NCBI RefSeq assembly: GCF_040566695.1
Contig: NZ_JBEXAE010000001.1
Coordinates: 682,001 to 746,000, forward strand
Reading direction: 5' to 3'
Source: Sediminicola arcticus
GTDB lineage: Bacteria > Bacteroidota > Bacteroidia > Flavobacteriales > Flavobacteriaceae
Length of the DNA stretch: 64,000 bases
Position numbers and translations under genes: made by a program
The notes under the pieces: generated by a model
Databases searched by the model: none
What the model was told of the DNA's origin: nothing
The model's input: only the letters and a program-made list of their open reading frames with translations
Shown here: positions 16,048 to 24,417 of the stretch, piece after piece
Layout: the number at the start of each line of letters is the position of its first letter
Numbering within the stretch: the first letter of the stretch is position 1

Positions 16048-16950
16048 TTAAACCCAGTCTTTTGGGGCTTTCAATACATTTAATAATTGTTCTTCTGTGC
16101 TTCCTTTTTCGGGATGATGGTCATAAACCCATTGGACATGTGGAGGCAGGCTCATTAAAATGCTTTCTATGCGTCCATTGGTCTTTAATCCGAACAAGGT
16201 GCCCTTGTCGTGAACTAAATTAAATTCCACGTATCTACCGCGACGAATCTCCTGCCAGTCCATATGTGCTTGGGTATAAGGCAATTCTTTTCGTTTTATA
16301 ACAATTGGTACATAAGCTTCTAGAAAGCTGTTGCCTACTTCGGAAACAAAGTGGAACCAATCTTCCATTCCGATGTTTTCTGTAGCCTTGCAATAGTCAA
16401 AAAAGAGTCCGCCAATACCTCTAGCCTCTTCCCGATGGGTGTTCCAGAAATACTCGTCACACTTTTTTTTGTAGGTTTCATGAAATGCAGGATTATGGGC
16501 ATCACAGGCCCTTTTACAAATTGTATGGAAATGTACGGCATCCTCTTCGAACAAGTAATAAGGAGTGAGATCCTGTCCTCCCCCAAACCATTGGTCCACA
16601 AGGTGGCCTTCCTTATTATACATTTCAAAATAACGCCAGTTCGCATGAACTGTTGGCACCATTGGATTTTTTGGATGGAGTACCAAACTCAGACCACAAG
16701 CAAAGAAATTAGCATCTTTGACCCCAAAATAGTCCTGTATGCTTTTGGGCAGTTTCCCATGTACACCAGAAATATTGACCCCACCTTTTTCAAAGACTTT
16801 ACCGTTTTCTATCACTCGTGTGCGACCGCCCCCACCTTCCGGGCGTTCCCAAACGTCTTCCTTAAAAGTAGCTAGGCCATCAATTTCGGTTAGCTTTGTT
16901 GTAATGGTATCCTGTAGTTGAAGTATATAGTTGTAAAATTTATCTTTCAT
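16048..16950 (-). CDS. hemF: Oxygen-dependent coproporphyrinogen III oxidase
   Basis: HemF decarboxylates coproporphyrinogen III to protoporphyrinogen IX using molecular oxygen. The 300-residue protein shows the family motifs: the EGGGGRTRV loop near residue 40, a GGGQDLTPYYLFEEDAVHFH stretch near 130, FFDYC near 186 and RGRYVEFNLVHDKGT near 240. Its oxygen need fits an aerobic lifestyle. The gene sits 74 bases after hemE and 22 before the YchJ-like gene. Confidence 0.97.
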   Translation of the reverse strand: MKDKFYNYILQLQDTITTKLTEIDGLATFKEDVWERPEGGGGRTRVIENGKVFEKGGVNISGVHGKLPKSIQDYFGVKDANFFACGLSLVLHPKNPMVPTVHANWRYFEMYNKEGHLVDQWFGGGQDLTPYYLFEEDAVHFHTICKRACDAHNPAFHETYKKKCDEYFWNTHREEARGIGGLFFDYCKATENIGMEDWFHFVSEVGNSFLEAYVPIVIKRKELPYTQAHMDWQEIRRGRYVEFNLVHDKGTLFGLKTNGRIESILMSLPPHVQWVYDHHPEKGSTEEQLLNVLKAPKDWV

Positions 16951-17024
16951 GATCTTATTAAATTGACCTGTAAGGTTTTCTTTCCGTCCTTTAAGGTTTT
17001 AAACTTAGCAGGATAAGGATGTGA

Positions 17025-18053
17025 TTAGCCTTTATATTCCTTTACAGCATCAACAAAGGCTTTTGCATTTTCCAATGGGATGTTCGGTAAAATACCATGG
17101 CCCAAATTCGCTATATATCTGTCCTTCCCAAATTCATTGATCATTTGGGTCACCATTTTTTTTATCTCCGTAGGGGGCGATAACAATCGCGAAGGGTCAA
17201 AATTCCCTTGTAGGGTTATTTTTCCTCCGGTCAAGTATCTGGCATTTTGTGGGGAACAGGTCCAATCTACGCCTAAGGCTGCTGCACCTGAATTGGCCAT
17301 TCCTTTTAGGGCAAACCAGCATCCTTTTCCAAAAGCAATGACAGGAATTTCATCTTTTAGGGCATCAATGATTTGTTGTATGTAGTACCAAGAAAATTCT
17401 TGATAGTCGGTTGGGGACAACATTCCACCCCAAGAATCGAATACCTGTACGGCGTTTACACCAGCGGCTACCTTTGCCTTTAAATAGGCAATAGTGGTAT
17501 CTGTTATTTTTTGCAAAAGGGCATGGGCTACTAGTGGTTGGGTAAAACATAGCTCTTTGGCCTTATCAAAATTCTTGCTCCCTTGTCCTTGTGCACAATA
17601 GCAAAGTATAGTCCAAGGGGAGCCAGCAAAACCAATAAGCGGGATATCATCATTCAACTTTTCCTTGGTCATTTTAATGGCTTCCATCACGTAACCCAAA
17701 GAATCCTGAATATCTGGAACAATCACCCGATCCAGATCTTTTTGTGAACGGATAGGATTTGGTAAATACGGTCCAAAATTTGGTTTCATTTCTACATCTA
17801 TGTTCATGGCCTGTGGAATCACTAAAATATCAGAAAACAGAATGGCGGCATCCATGCCATAGCGGCGAATAGGTTGTACGGTAATTTCCGAGGCCAATTC
17901 CGGAGTTTCACAACGGGTGAAGAAATCATATTTTTCCTTTAGTGCCATAAACTCTGGCAGGTAACGCCCTGCCTGGCGCATCATCCAAACTGGAGGGCGT
18001 TCTACCGTTTCCCCTTTTAAAGCTCTTAAGAATAAGTCGTTTTTTATGCTCAT
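17025..18053 (-). CDS. hemE: Uroporphyrinogen decarboxylase
   Basis: HemE removes four carboxyl groups from uroporphyrinogen III to give coproporphyrinogen III. The 342-residue protein has the N-terminal PPVWMMRQAGRYLPEF signature with substrate-binding Arg residues, the FSDILVIPQAMN active-site Asp segment and GFAGSPWTILCY. Only 17 bases separate it from hemD. Confidence 0.97.
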   Translation of the reverse strand: MSIKNDLFLRALKGETVERPPVWMMRQAGRYLPEFMALKEKYDFFTRCETPELASEITVQPIRRYGMDAAILFSDILVIPQAMNIDVEMKPNFGPYLPNPIRSQKDLDRVIVPDIQDSLGYVMEAIKMTKEKLNDDIPLIGFAGSPWTILCYCAQGQGSKNFDKAKELCFTQPLVAHALLQKITDTTIAYLKAKVAAGVNAVQVFDSWGGMLSPTDYQEFSWYYIQQIIDALKDEIPVIAFGKGCWFALKGMANSGAAALGVDWTCSPQNARYLTGGKITLQGNFDPSRLLSPPTEIKKMVTQMINEFGKDRYIANLGHGILPNIPLENAKAFVDAVKEYKG

Positions 18054-18070
18054 ATATGAATTTTCTGACC

Positions 18071-18757
18071 CTAAGCGCTCTCTAAGGGCCTATTATTAAA
18101 TGTTTTTATTACTTGTGCCAATATGTTTTCCACGGTTGGTTTGTTGGCAATTACAATGTTGTAGCTGTGTTTTTTTACAGCTTCGGCAGTGGTGTTTCCA
18201 ATACAAAATGCTGTGCAGTTATCTAGGGAATTGGAAGCCGTATAGCTTTCAACGCCAGACGGACTATAAAAAAGGACCCCATCAAAATGGCGATCAAAGG
18301 CCTTGGGATTCAATTGGGTAATATAGACTGTAATTTCTTTAAAATTTATGCTGTCCTTTCTTAAACCATCGGGAATTTCATCCCTCCTCAGGTTTCCGCA
18401 TAAGAACAAAAAGGACTGGTTTTTATAGCTTTTTGCAATTGTTTTAGCCAAATCTGCGCCATAATTGGCTAGTTCTATCACTTTTAGGCCATTTTCTTCC
18501 AAAAAGGAAGCGGTCTTTTCACCTACGCAAAAGCAGTTAAATTGACTTTTGTCTATATTTTTCTCATGCTCTAGATTTTGCAGATAAGCAGCAACAGCAT
18601 TCTGACTGGTAAAAATGAGGTTTTGGATGTCGCCATCCATAGTAAAGGGTTGGTGTTGAATTTTTATGGCGTCATACGAGACCACGGCAATCCCTGCGTT
18701 CAGCAAACGTTCCTTTTGTGCAAGGGTCAGGATTTTTGTGGAAAGTATTGTCTTCAT
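18071..18757 (-). CDS. hemD: Uroporphyrinogen-III synthase
   Basis: HemD cyclises hydroxymethylbilane to uroporphyrinogen III with inversion of ring D. The family is poorly conserved, but the 228-residue length, the two-domain layout, LIFTSQNAVAAY near residue 48, FYSPSGVESY near 165 and CIGNTTAEAV near 185 are characteristic. Its place between hemC and hemE confirms it. Confidence 0.94.
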   Translation of the reverse strand: MKTILSTKILTLAQKERLLNAGIAVVSYDAIKIQHQPFTMDGDIQNLIFTSQNAVAAYLQNLEHEKNIDKSQFNCFCVGEKTASFLEENGLKVIELANYGADLAKTIAKSYKNQSFLFLCGNLRRDEIPDGLRKDSINFKEITVYITQLNPKAFDRHFDGVLFYSPSGVESYTASNSLDNCTAFCIGNTTAEAVKKHSYNIVIANKPTVENILAQVIKTFNNRPLESA

Positions 18758-18797
18758 AGGTGTATCAACTTGCCTATTCCCTGAGCAAAGGAAACGG

Positions 18798-19712
18798 TTA
18801 GTTTTTCATTGCTTTTTTTATAGAAGCCATCAGCTCGCTTCCGCCTTGTTCTAATATTTTTTGGGCACAGCTTTTACCAAAATGTGTTGCTTGAGCCACT
18901 GGAATGCTTTTTTCGATCTCTAGTTTTTGGGTGCCGTCCAAAGAAAAGAGGACCCCTTTAAAATGTAACGTACCGTCATTTATTGTCGCTAGTGCTCCAA
19001 TAGGTGCGGTACAACCCCCTTCCAATGTTTTTAAAAACGCCCTCTCTACCGTGGTGCAGATTTCTGTTTCTGAATGGTTCAATTTTGCTAAGGCCTCTCT
19101 ACAAAAAGAGTCGTTTTCCATGGCGGCAACCACCATAGCTCCTTGTGCAGGTGCTGGAACCATCCAATCCAAGGCTAAGAAATGTGCGGGTAATAGGTTG
19201 ATGCGTTCCAAGCCGGAGGCGGCAAAAATTGCGCCGTTCCAGGTATTGTCTTGTAGTTTTTGCATACGGGTGTTTACATTGCCCCTAAGGTCTACCACAT
19301 TATGTGAGGGGTACTTGTTGAGCCATTGTGCCTTCCGTCTTAAACTTCCTGTAGCGATGGTTCCTGATGTATTTAGAAAATCCAATCCTTTGTGCACCAT
19401 AATGTCTTCTGTCCGTGCGCGTTCCAAAACAGCGGCTTGCACCATCCCCAAAGGAAGAGCGGTAGGCACATCCTTCATGGAATGTACTGCGATATCAATG
19501 GTATCATTGATCATGGCAATATCCAACGTTTTGGTGAAAATGCCTGTAATACCAAGCTCGTACAAAGGTTTGTCCAGAATAATATCTCCTTGGGATTTTA
19601 CGGGCAAGAGCACAGATTCGTATCCTAAAGCGGTTAGCTTGTCCTTAACGGTATTTGCCTGCCATAGTGCCAATTCACTATCGCGCGTACCAATGCGAAT
19701 CACTTTGTTCAT
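18798..19712 (-). CDS. hemC: Hydroxymethylbilane synthase (porphobilinogen deaminase)
   Basis: HemC polymerises four porphobilinogens on a dipyrromethane cofactor. In the 304-residue protein the catalytic D81 lies in HSMKDVP, the cofactor-anchoring C234 in EGGCTAPIGA, and Arg-rich DLRGNVNTRM near 141. Its ATG overlaps the TGA of hemA (ATGA, 19709-19712), so translation is coupled to the committing enzyme. Confidence 0.97.
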   Translation of the reverse strand: MNKVIRIGTRDSELALWQANTVKDKLTALGYESVLLPVKSQGDIILDKPLYELGITGIFTKTLDIAMINDTIDIAVHSMKDVPTALPLGMVQAAVLERARTEDIMVHKGLDFLNTSGTIATGSLRRKAQWLNKYPSHNVVDLRGNVNTRMQKLQDNTWNGAIFAASGLERINLLPAHFLALDWMVPAPAQGAMVVAAMENDSFCREALAKLNHSETEICTTVERAFLKTLEGGCTAPIGALATINDGTLHFKGVLFSLDGTQKLEIEKSIPVAQATHFGKSCAQKILEQGGSELMASIKKAMKN

Positions 19713-20965
19713 TTAGATTCTATTTCTAATTGAAATACTTTTTGGATAAGATCAAGGCTAATGTCTGCATCGGTATCATCTCCCTTCAGGTGGTTGGCGA
19801 AATGGGTGGTAATTTTTTGAATGAAGCGGTCAGATATGATTTCTGCCTGAATTGAATTGAAATCGGTCAGTTTTTTGCTTTGGAAATCTAGTTCCTCATC
19901 CTTCATCGTCTTAAGCTTCTTTTTCAAGGCTTTGATAACAGGGGCAAATTTTCTGGTCTCCAACCATTTGATAAAATCGTTCTTGGTCTCTTCAATAATG
20001 ACTTCCGCCTGTGGGATAAATTGCTTCCTTCGTTCTAAGGTCTTATCCGTCATTTGGGAAAGATCGTCTAGATGCACAACTGTAACATTCTCCATGGCCG
20101 CTACATCGTCAGAAACGTTCTTGGGGATGGAAAGGTCTAAGATCAACAACGGCTTTTTGGTATAGATCAATTCCTTGGAAATGGTAGGAGATTGCGCGCC
20201 CGTGGCCACTACTAATACGTCTGTGGTGCGTATTTCTGTCTGTAGGTCCCCATAATCCTTTACTAATAAATTGAACTTGCCGGCAATCTTTTCTGCTTTG
20301 TCTTTAGTACGGTTGATGAGGGTGATATGGGTGTTCTTGGTGTGTTTTATTAAATTTTCACAAGTGTTGCGACCAATCTTCCCGGTCCCGAAAAGCAAAA
20401 TATTCTTTTCTGAAACGTTGGGCACATTGCTCATAATGTATTGTACGGAAGCAAAGGCCACGGAGGTGGCACCAGAAGAAATCTCGGTTTCATTCTTAAT
20501 CCGCTTGCTTGCCTGTATGACTGAATTGCATAAACGTTCCAAAAACGGATTTGCAATTTCCAAACGTTTAGATCTTGTGAAACTTTGTTTTAATTGGGCG
20601 ATAATCTCAAAATCACCCAAAATCTGACTATCCAATCCAGTACCTACTCGGAACAGATGGCTGATGGCATCATTGTTCTTGTAGACATAGGCTACTTCTT
20701 GGAATTCTTCAACGGTACCGTTGGTATTGTCGCAAAGTAATTTGATTAGTTGATAGGGGTGCTGTGCAAAACCGTGCAATTCTGTACGGTTACAGGTAGA
20801 TGTTACCAAAAGGCCATCAATATCCTGGTCCTTGGCCTGCCTTAACAGATTCTCCATCGTTTCCTCTTCCAAACTGAACTTACCGCGAACCTGGGCATCT
20901 GCCTTTTTGTAGTTCAGCCCTATGGTATAAAAAGAGTTATGTTTGGAAATATGGTAATTCTTCAT
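19709..20965 (-). CDS. hemA: Glutamyl-tRNA reductase
   Basis: HemA reduces glutamyl-tRNA to glutamate-1-semialdehyde, the first committed step of the C5 heme pathway. The 418-residue protein has catalytic C58 in VTSTCNRTE, a Rossmann NADPH segment (LLFGTGKIGRNTCENL) near 185 and the C-terminal dimerisation helix. The frame stays open 52 codons further upstream, but a -7 box at 20986-20993 and family length support ATG 20965. It leads the operon hemA-C-D-E-F-ychJ-like-hemB and is divergent from the AraC gene. hemL, the next enzyme, is absent from this cluster. Confidence 0.97.
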   Translation of the reverse strand: MKNYHISKHNSFYTIGLNYKKADAQVRGKFSLEEETMENLLRQAKDQDIDGLLVTSTCNRTELHGFAQHPYQLIKLLCDNTNGTVEEFQEVAYVYKNNDAISHLFRVGTGLDSQILGDFEIIAQLKQSFTRSKRLEIANPFLERLCNSVIQASKRIKNETEISSGATSVAFASVQYIMSNVPNVSEKNILLFGTGKIGRNTCENLIKHTKNTHITLINRTKDKAEKIAGKFNLLVKDYGDLQTEIRTTDVLVVATGAQSPTISKELIYTKKPLLILDLSIPKNVSDDVAAMENVTVVHLDDLSQMTDKTLERRKQFIPQAEVIIEETKNDFIKWLETRKFAPVIKALKKKLKTMKDEELDFQSKKLTDFNSIQAEIISDRFIQKITTHFANHLKGDDTDADISLDLIQKVFQLEIESK

Positions 20966-20985
20966 ACAATCCTTTGAATCGACCA

Positions 20986-20993
20986 CAAAATTA
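20986..20993 (-). promoter_or_regulatory. -7 box for the hem operon (TAATTTTG on the minus strand)
   Basis: It fits TANNTTTG and implies a transcript start about 15 bases before the hemA ATG at 20965. No ideal -33 TTG is seen, so a regulator may assist. Confidence 0.5.
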
Positions 20994-21127
20994 AATTCAT
21001 AAAAGCGATAAAAGTAACGCTGTAGGAACAATAAGTATCGATTCAAGTTTTTTAACGTCATTTTTAGATCATATCCGGCCATATATATTATTTTTGTTGG
21101 GGTTAGGACGTTACCATCCAAAATAAT

Positions 21128-21142
21128 TTAGAACGTTTCTAA
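21128..21142. promoter_or_regulatory. Inverted repeat TTAGAA-CGT-TTCTAA between hemA and araC
   Basis: A perfect 6-bp dyad with a 3-bp centre lies in the 204-bp divergent region, 28 bases before the AraC-type gene. A second palindrome, AGATTAATCT, follows at 21146-21155. Position suits autoregulation of the AraC gene or joint control with hemA; the ligand is unknown. Confidence 0.4.
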
Positions 21143-21169
21143 ATAGATTAATCTTGTAGAAAAAGGAGT

Positions 21170-22060
21170 ATGGAAACAAAAAATATCGCTGAAGGTTCTT
21201 TTGAGGAAGTATTTATTGAGGACGGATTTTATGTACTTAAAATTCAGAACGATGCCCCTCATATAGAGAAGGTTACGCGCCAGATAGATAGTTCCTTCAT
21301 ACAGTTTCATTTCTGTTTGAAGGGGAGTGTTAAATTCATTTTCAATGATGGGCGGTATGCTTTGGACGTATCAGAGGAAAACTCCCTACTGTTGTACAAT
21401 ACGCAAATGGACCTGCCCCTGAACTTGGAACTCAACCCGAACTCTTGGTTAGTTTCCGTGGTAATGACCATCCGTAAATTTCATTCCCTATTTTCCAAGG
21501 AGGCCAATTATATTCCGTTTCTAAGTGCGGAGAACAAGGATAAGAAATATTATACCCAAGAGGGGGTGACCCCAGCTATTGCCGTTATTCTAAGTCAGAT
21601 CATGAATTATCATCTGCACCGGTCCATTAAGGAACTCTATATAAAAGGCAAGATCTATGAACTCATTGCCCTTTACTTTAACCGGAGCGAAGATGCCGAT
21701 GTGGAGCAATGTCCGTTCTTGGTAGATGAGGACAACATTAAACGTATCCGCAAGGCCAAGGAGATTATGATTTCCAGAATGGCAGAACCGCCCACCTTGG
21801 CAGAACTGTCCGAAGAAATAGGACTCAGCCTTAAAAAATTGAAGGAAGGGTTCAAACAGATTTATGGGGACAGCGTCTACAGTTTCTTGTTCGACTATAA
21901 GATGGAGTATGCCCGTAAGATGTTGGAATCTGGTATGCACAATGTAAACGAGGTAGGCCTCAAAGTAGGGTACAGTACCGCTAGCCATTTTATAGCGGCC
22001 TTCAAGAAAAAGTATAGCACTACCCCAAAAAAATACCTGATGTCTTTGGCCAATGGCTAG
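21170..22060 (+). CDS. AraC-family transcriptional regulator
   Basis: The 296-residue protein has an N-terminal sensory domain of cupin-like strands (about 30-110), a helical linker, and a C-terminal AraC/XylS pair of helix-turn-helix motifs (about 195-290): TLAELSEEIGLSLKKLKEGFKQ and VNEVGLKVGYSTASHFIAAFKKKY. It is transcribed divergently from the hem operon, an arrangement frequent in Flavobacteriaceae, so it probably controls heme or iron genes. Regulation of hem genes is inferred from position only. Confidence 0.92.
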   Translation: METKNIAEGSFEEVFIEDGFYVLKIQNDAPHIEKVTRQIDSSFIQFHFCLKGSVKFIFNDGRYALDVSEENSLLLYNTQMDLPLNLELNPNSWLVSVVMTIRKFHSLFSKEANYIPFLSAENKDKKYYTQEGVTPAIAVILSQIMNYHLHRSIKELYIKGKIYELIALYFNRSEDADVEQCPFLVDEDNIKRIRKAKEIMISRMAEPPTLAELSEEIGLSLKKLKEGFKQIYGDSVYSFLFDYKMEYARKMLESGMHNVNEVGLKVGYSTASHFIAAFKKKYSTTPKKYLMSLANG

Positions 22061-22404
22061 GGCGCTTGCGCCTTTTGGTATTGGGTTTTGGAAATTGAAA
22101 AGGGGACGTGGAATTTGTCTCTTCTTGGAGGAATTCTCTCTTTTTAATTAATAATTTGAATTATTCACTAATTTTTATTGATGCCATTTAGTTATCAATA
22201 AGGCTCTATTTATACCCTATATAGTGCCTTATTAATGCTTTTGGGTATTAAAATGGTGTTTTATTGTATTTATCTTCCTATGTGTGGTGTCAATTTTTGG
22301 GCTAAAACATGCAGATTTATTTTCTACTATTTGGGAAGCGTACTATCGTATTATTTTCTATATTGTTCCTTATTGTAAATTGTTTTGATAGCAATAGTGT
22401 TAAC
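22061..22404. other. Intergenic stretch upstream of the inverted-repeat element
   Basis: It begins with a small hairpin and T-run (GGCG-CTTG-CGCC-TTTT, 22061-22076) that may end the araC transcript. An imperfect hairpin lies at 22200-22230 (AAGGC.CTAT paired with ATAG.GCCTT). The right part holds a short lipoprotein-like open frame described separately. Confidence 0.5.
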
Positions 22405-22422
22405 TTTATACGGTGTTACTAA
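22309..22422 (+). CDS. Short lipoprotein-signal-like open frame, possibly truncated
   Basis: The 37-codon frame encodes a basic start, a hydrophobic run (TIVLFSILFLIV) and a lipobox-like LIVNC followed by FDSNS. It then runs into the left 26-bp inverted repeat and stops. It looks like the start of a lipoprotein gene cut by the element, but at this length chance is possible. No partner reading frame is obvious on the far side. Confidence 0.25.
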   Translation: MQIYFLLFGKRTIVLFSILFLIVNCFDSNSVNFIRCY

Positions 22423-22425
22423 ATA
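22400..22425 (+). repeat. Left inverted repeat of an AT-rich gene element
   Basis: This 26-base sequence (core TTTATACGGTGTTAC at 22405-22419) matches the reverse complement of 22884-22909 at 23 of 26 positions. It ends eight bases before the ATG of the enclosed gene. Confidence 0.8.
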
Positions 22426-22433
22426 CTAGATAG

Positions 22434-22880
22434 ATGAAGAACATACAATTAAAATCATTCGCAAACGGAGAAATAAACCTAAAAGAGAAATCGGTTGAAT
22501 TTGACGATAAAAGTAGTAGAGTGAATAAAGGAATCTTTAAAATTTATCATTTCATATTTTTATTTTTTGGAATTTATCAAATTTACTCTGGAATCATATC
22601 AGAAAGAGAGATTCAAATAATTTTGAGAATTATATCAGGAATTTTATTAATCTCGATTCCTGCATTGTTTTATCATTCTAATTTTATCAGAACAAATAAA
22701 AAGGAAATTGAACTGGATGAAATTAAGGAAGTAAAAATGAAAAAAATTTTTGGAGAAATTTTGATTGACTTTAAGTTGAAAGATAACTCTACAAGACGAG
22801 TTTATAATATTAAAAATATGACCGATTGGAATTTAATTAAAAGCTACCTGACAGAAAGAAAAATTATGTGCTTGAATTAA
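22434..22880 (+). CDS. Small membrane protein of unknown function inside an inverted-repeat element
   Basis: The 148-residue protein has a polar N-terminus, two hydrophobic segments (about 38-55 and 64-82) and a basic, strand-rich C-terminal part (about 90-140) reminiscent of a bacterial PH-like domain; no named family is recognised. Codon use is markedly more A/T-rich than in flanking genes (many AAA, ATT and TTT codons), which suggests separate origin. It fits tightly between two copies of a 26-bp inverted repeat, four bases before the right copy. The protein at 31496-31897 has a similar layout. Confidence 0.75.
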   Translation: MKNIQLKSFANGEINLKEKSVEFDDKSSRVNKGIFKIYHFIFLFFGIYQIYSGIISEREIQIILRIISGILLISIPALFYHSNFIRTNKKEIELDEIKEVKMKKIFGEILIDFKLKDNSTRRVYNIKNMTDWNLIKSYLTERKIMCLN

Positions 22881-22883
22881 AAA

Positions 22884-22909
22884 TATTTGGTAATACCGTA
22901 TAAAATTAA
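22884..22909 (-). repeat. Right inverted repeat of the AT-rich gene element
   Basis: Reverse-complement partner of 22400-22425 (core GTAATACCGTATAAA at 22890-22904), three mismatches in 26. It starts four bases after the stop codon of the enclosed gene. Confidence 0.8.
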
Positions 22910-22911
22910 TT

Positions 22912-22977
22912 CCTAGTGCAACCCTACTTAAGTGGGACTCGCGGATTTTCTATTCGGTTTGTAGTTGCTAAACTAGG
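22912..22977. repeat. Bulged 66-base hairpin after the element, attC-like in shape
   Basis: CCTAGT-GCAA at 22912-22921 pairs with TTGC-(TAA)-ACTAGG at 22965-22977, leaving a three-base bulge. Inside is a further dyad around ACTTAAGT (22926-22933). Size and bulges recall integron attC sites, but the RYYYAAC/GTTRRRY core boxes match only partly and no integrase is in the window. Confidence 0.4.
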
Positions 22978-23091
22978 TGCTTAAAAGATGCAAATAATCT
23001 TATATCAACCGTTACTAACATAGCCATTTAATACTCCTTGGCAAGAAAATTGATTAATAGCTACTTAATTAAGAATAAAGCCATTTCAAAA

Positions 23092-24276
23092 ATGACAAAA
23101 TTACTTTCCTTTTTAATACTACTTTTATCAGTCGTCTCTCTTTTCGGGCAAACTGGTTTTGAGGAAATAGACAGCGCTTCCCAAAAGGTGTCCAAGGGAT
23201 TAAAAACTGTAGATGAAATTGCACTTTATCTCACCAAGGATCTTAAACAAAAAGAAGAGAAAGTTAGGGCCATTTATATTTGGGTGACCCATAATATCCA
23301 ATACGATATGGCTTTGGTCAATAATCCCATTACTTATACAGAAGAGACGAATATTGCGGATGAGGCCCTAAAAAACAGAAAAGGGGTTTGTGAACATTAT
23401 GCCCAACTCTTTAACCGCATGTGCACTGCTATTGGGATCACCTCCTATGTGATTTCTGGTTATACCCGCCAGTCCGAAGGTGCCACCATAGACCCACTGA
23501 ACCATGCATGGACTGGGGTAGTCATAAATAACCAATATTACTTGGTAGATGCCACTTGGGATGCAGGATATTTTGATAAAAGCACCTATGTACACGAGTT
23601 TCAGGACGAGTTTTTTCTGCTAGAGCCAAAAGAATTTATAAAAACCCATATGCCTTTTGACCCTATTTGGCAGTTTCACAACAATCCCATCACCCATACT
23701 GAGTATATGATCGAGGATTTTTCAAAACTGAGTCGCGTTGGTAATTATACGTTTCGTGATTCTATAGCAACAATGATCGCTTTGGATACAATTTATAGGA
23801 TTGAAAAAAGCATTGCTAGGATTCAAAAGGCTGGGGTGACCAACACCCTCATTCAAGAAGAAATAAATGCCAATGAAGAGTTGTTAGAATATTACAAGTA
23901 CAATAGCTGGCTTGAAAGTTTCAATAACTTCAATGGAGAACTTATAACCGCAGTAAATGAGATCAATTTGGCGGTAGCCTATCACAATTCCTTTTCCAGA
24001 GCCATTAACAAGAAGCGAGGCAATGCCCATGGAGAAGAACAGGAGATGAGTGAATATCTCAATAATGCTCAGGAACATATCACCAAAGGAAAGGAGCTCT
24101 TAAAAATATCCAGGTCTCAGATCTGGGCTTTGGAATATTCGGGGAAACGTAAAGAGCAAATAGTGAACACCAAAACCAACAAAAAAAAGCTCCTCGACTA
24201 TATTTCCCAATTAGAGCAAACCGTCCTAAAATTGGAACCTTCCATTAAAAAGAACCTGGAATTTTACAAGGACTAG
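23092..24276 (+). CDS. Exported transglutaminase-like domain protein
   Basis: The 394-residue protein has a signal peptide (cleavage after LFGQ) and a transglutaminase-like/cysteine protease fold with the triad Cys in RKGVCEHYAQLF, His in LNHAWTGV and Asp in YLVDATWD (about residues 110-185). The C-terminal half (230-390) is mainly helical, probably coiled coil. The frame opens 18 codons upstream, but ATG 23092 places the signal peptide correctly. Such proteins are usually peptidases or peptide-linking enzymes of the envelope; substrate unknown. Confidence 0.88.
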   Translation: MTKLLSFLILLLSVVSLFGQTGFEEIDSASQKVSKGLKTVDEIALYLTKDLKQKEEKVRAIYIWVTHNIQYDMALVNNPITYTEETNIADEALKNRKGVCEHYAQLFNRMCTAIGITSYVISGYTRQSEGATIDPLNHAWTGVVINNQYYLVDATWDAGYFDKSTYVHEFQDEFFLLEPKEFIKTHMPFDPIWQFHNNPITHTEYMIEDFSKLSRVGNYTFRDSIATMIALDTIYRIEKSIARIQKAGVTNTLIQEEINANEELLEYYKYNSWLESFNNFNGELITAVNEINLAVAYHNSFSRAINKKRGNAHGEEQEMSEYLNNAQEHITKGKELLKISRSQIWALEYSGKRKEQIVNTKTNKKKLLDYISQLEQTVLKLEPSIKKNLEFYKD

Positions 24277-24417
24277 TCTTTTGCCACAGCAACATTTAAT
24301 TTTTTTTTAAGAACACCCTTTGTGTCAATCGGTGCACTGAATCTCTATCTTGCGTTGCTGATAAAACAATCATCCTATGATTAGGGAATTGATTGTTTGT
24401 AGGTAGCAAAGTCAACT

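Noticed and set aside
22912..22977. A true integron attC site
   Set aside because: The core boxes match only in part, only one copy is seen and there is no integrase in the window; kept as an attC-like hairpin only.
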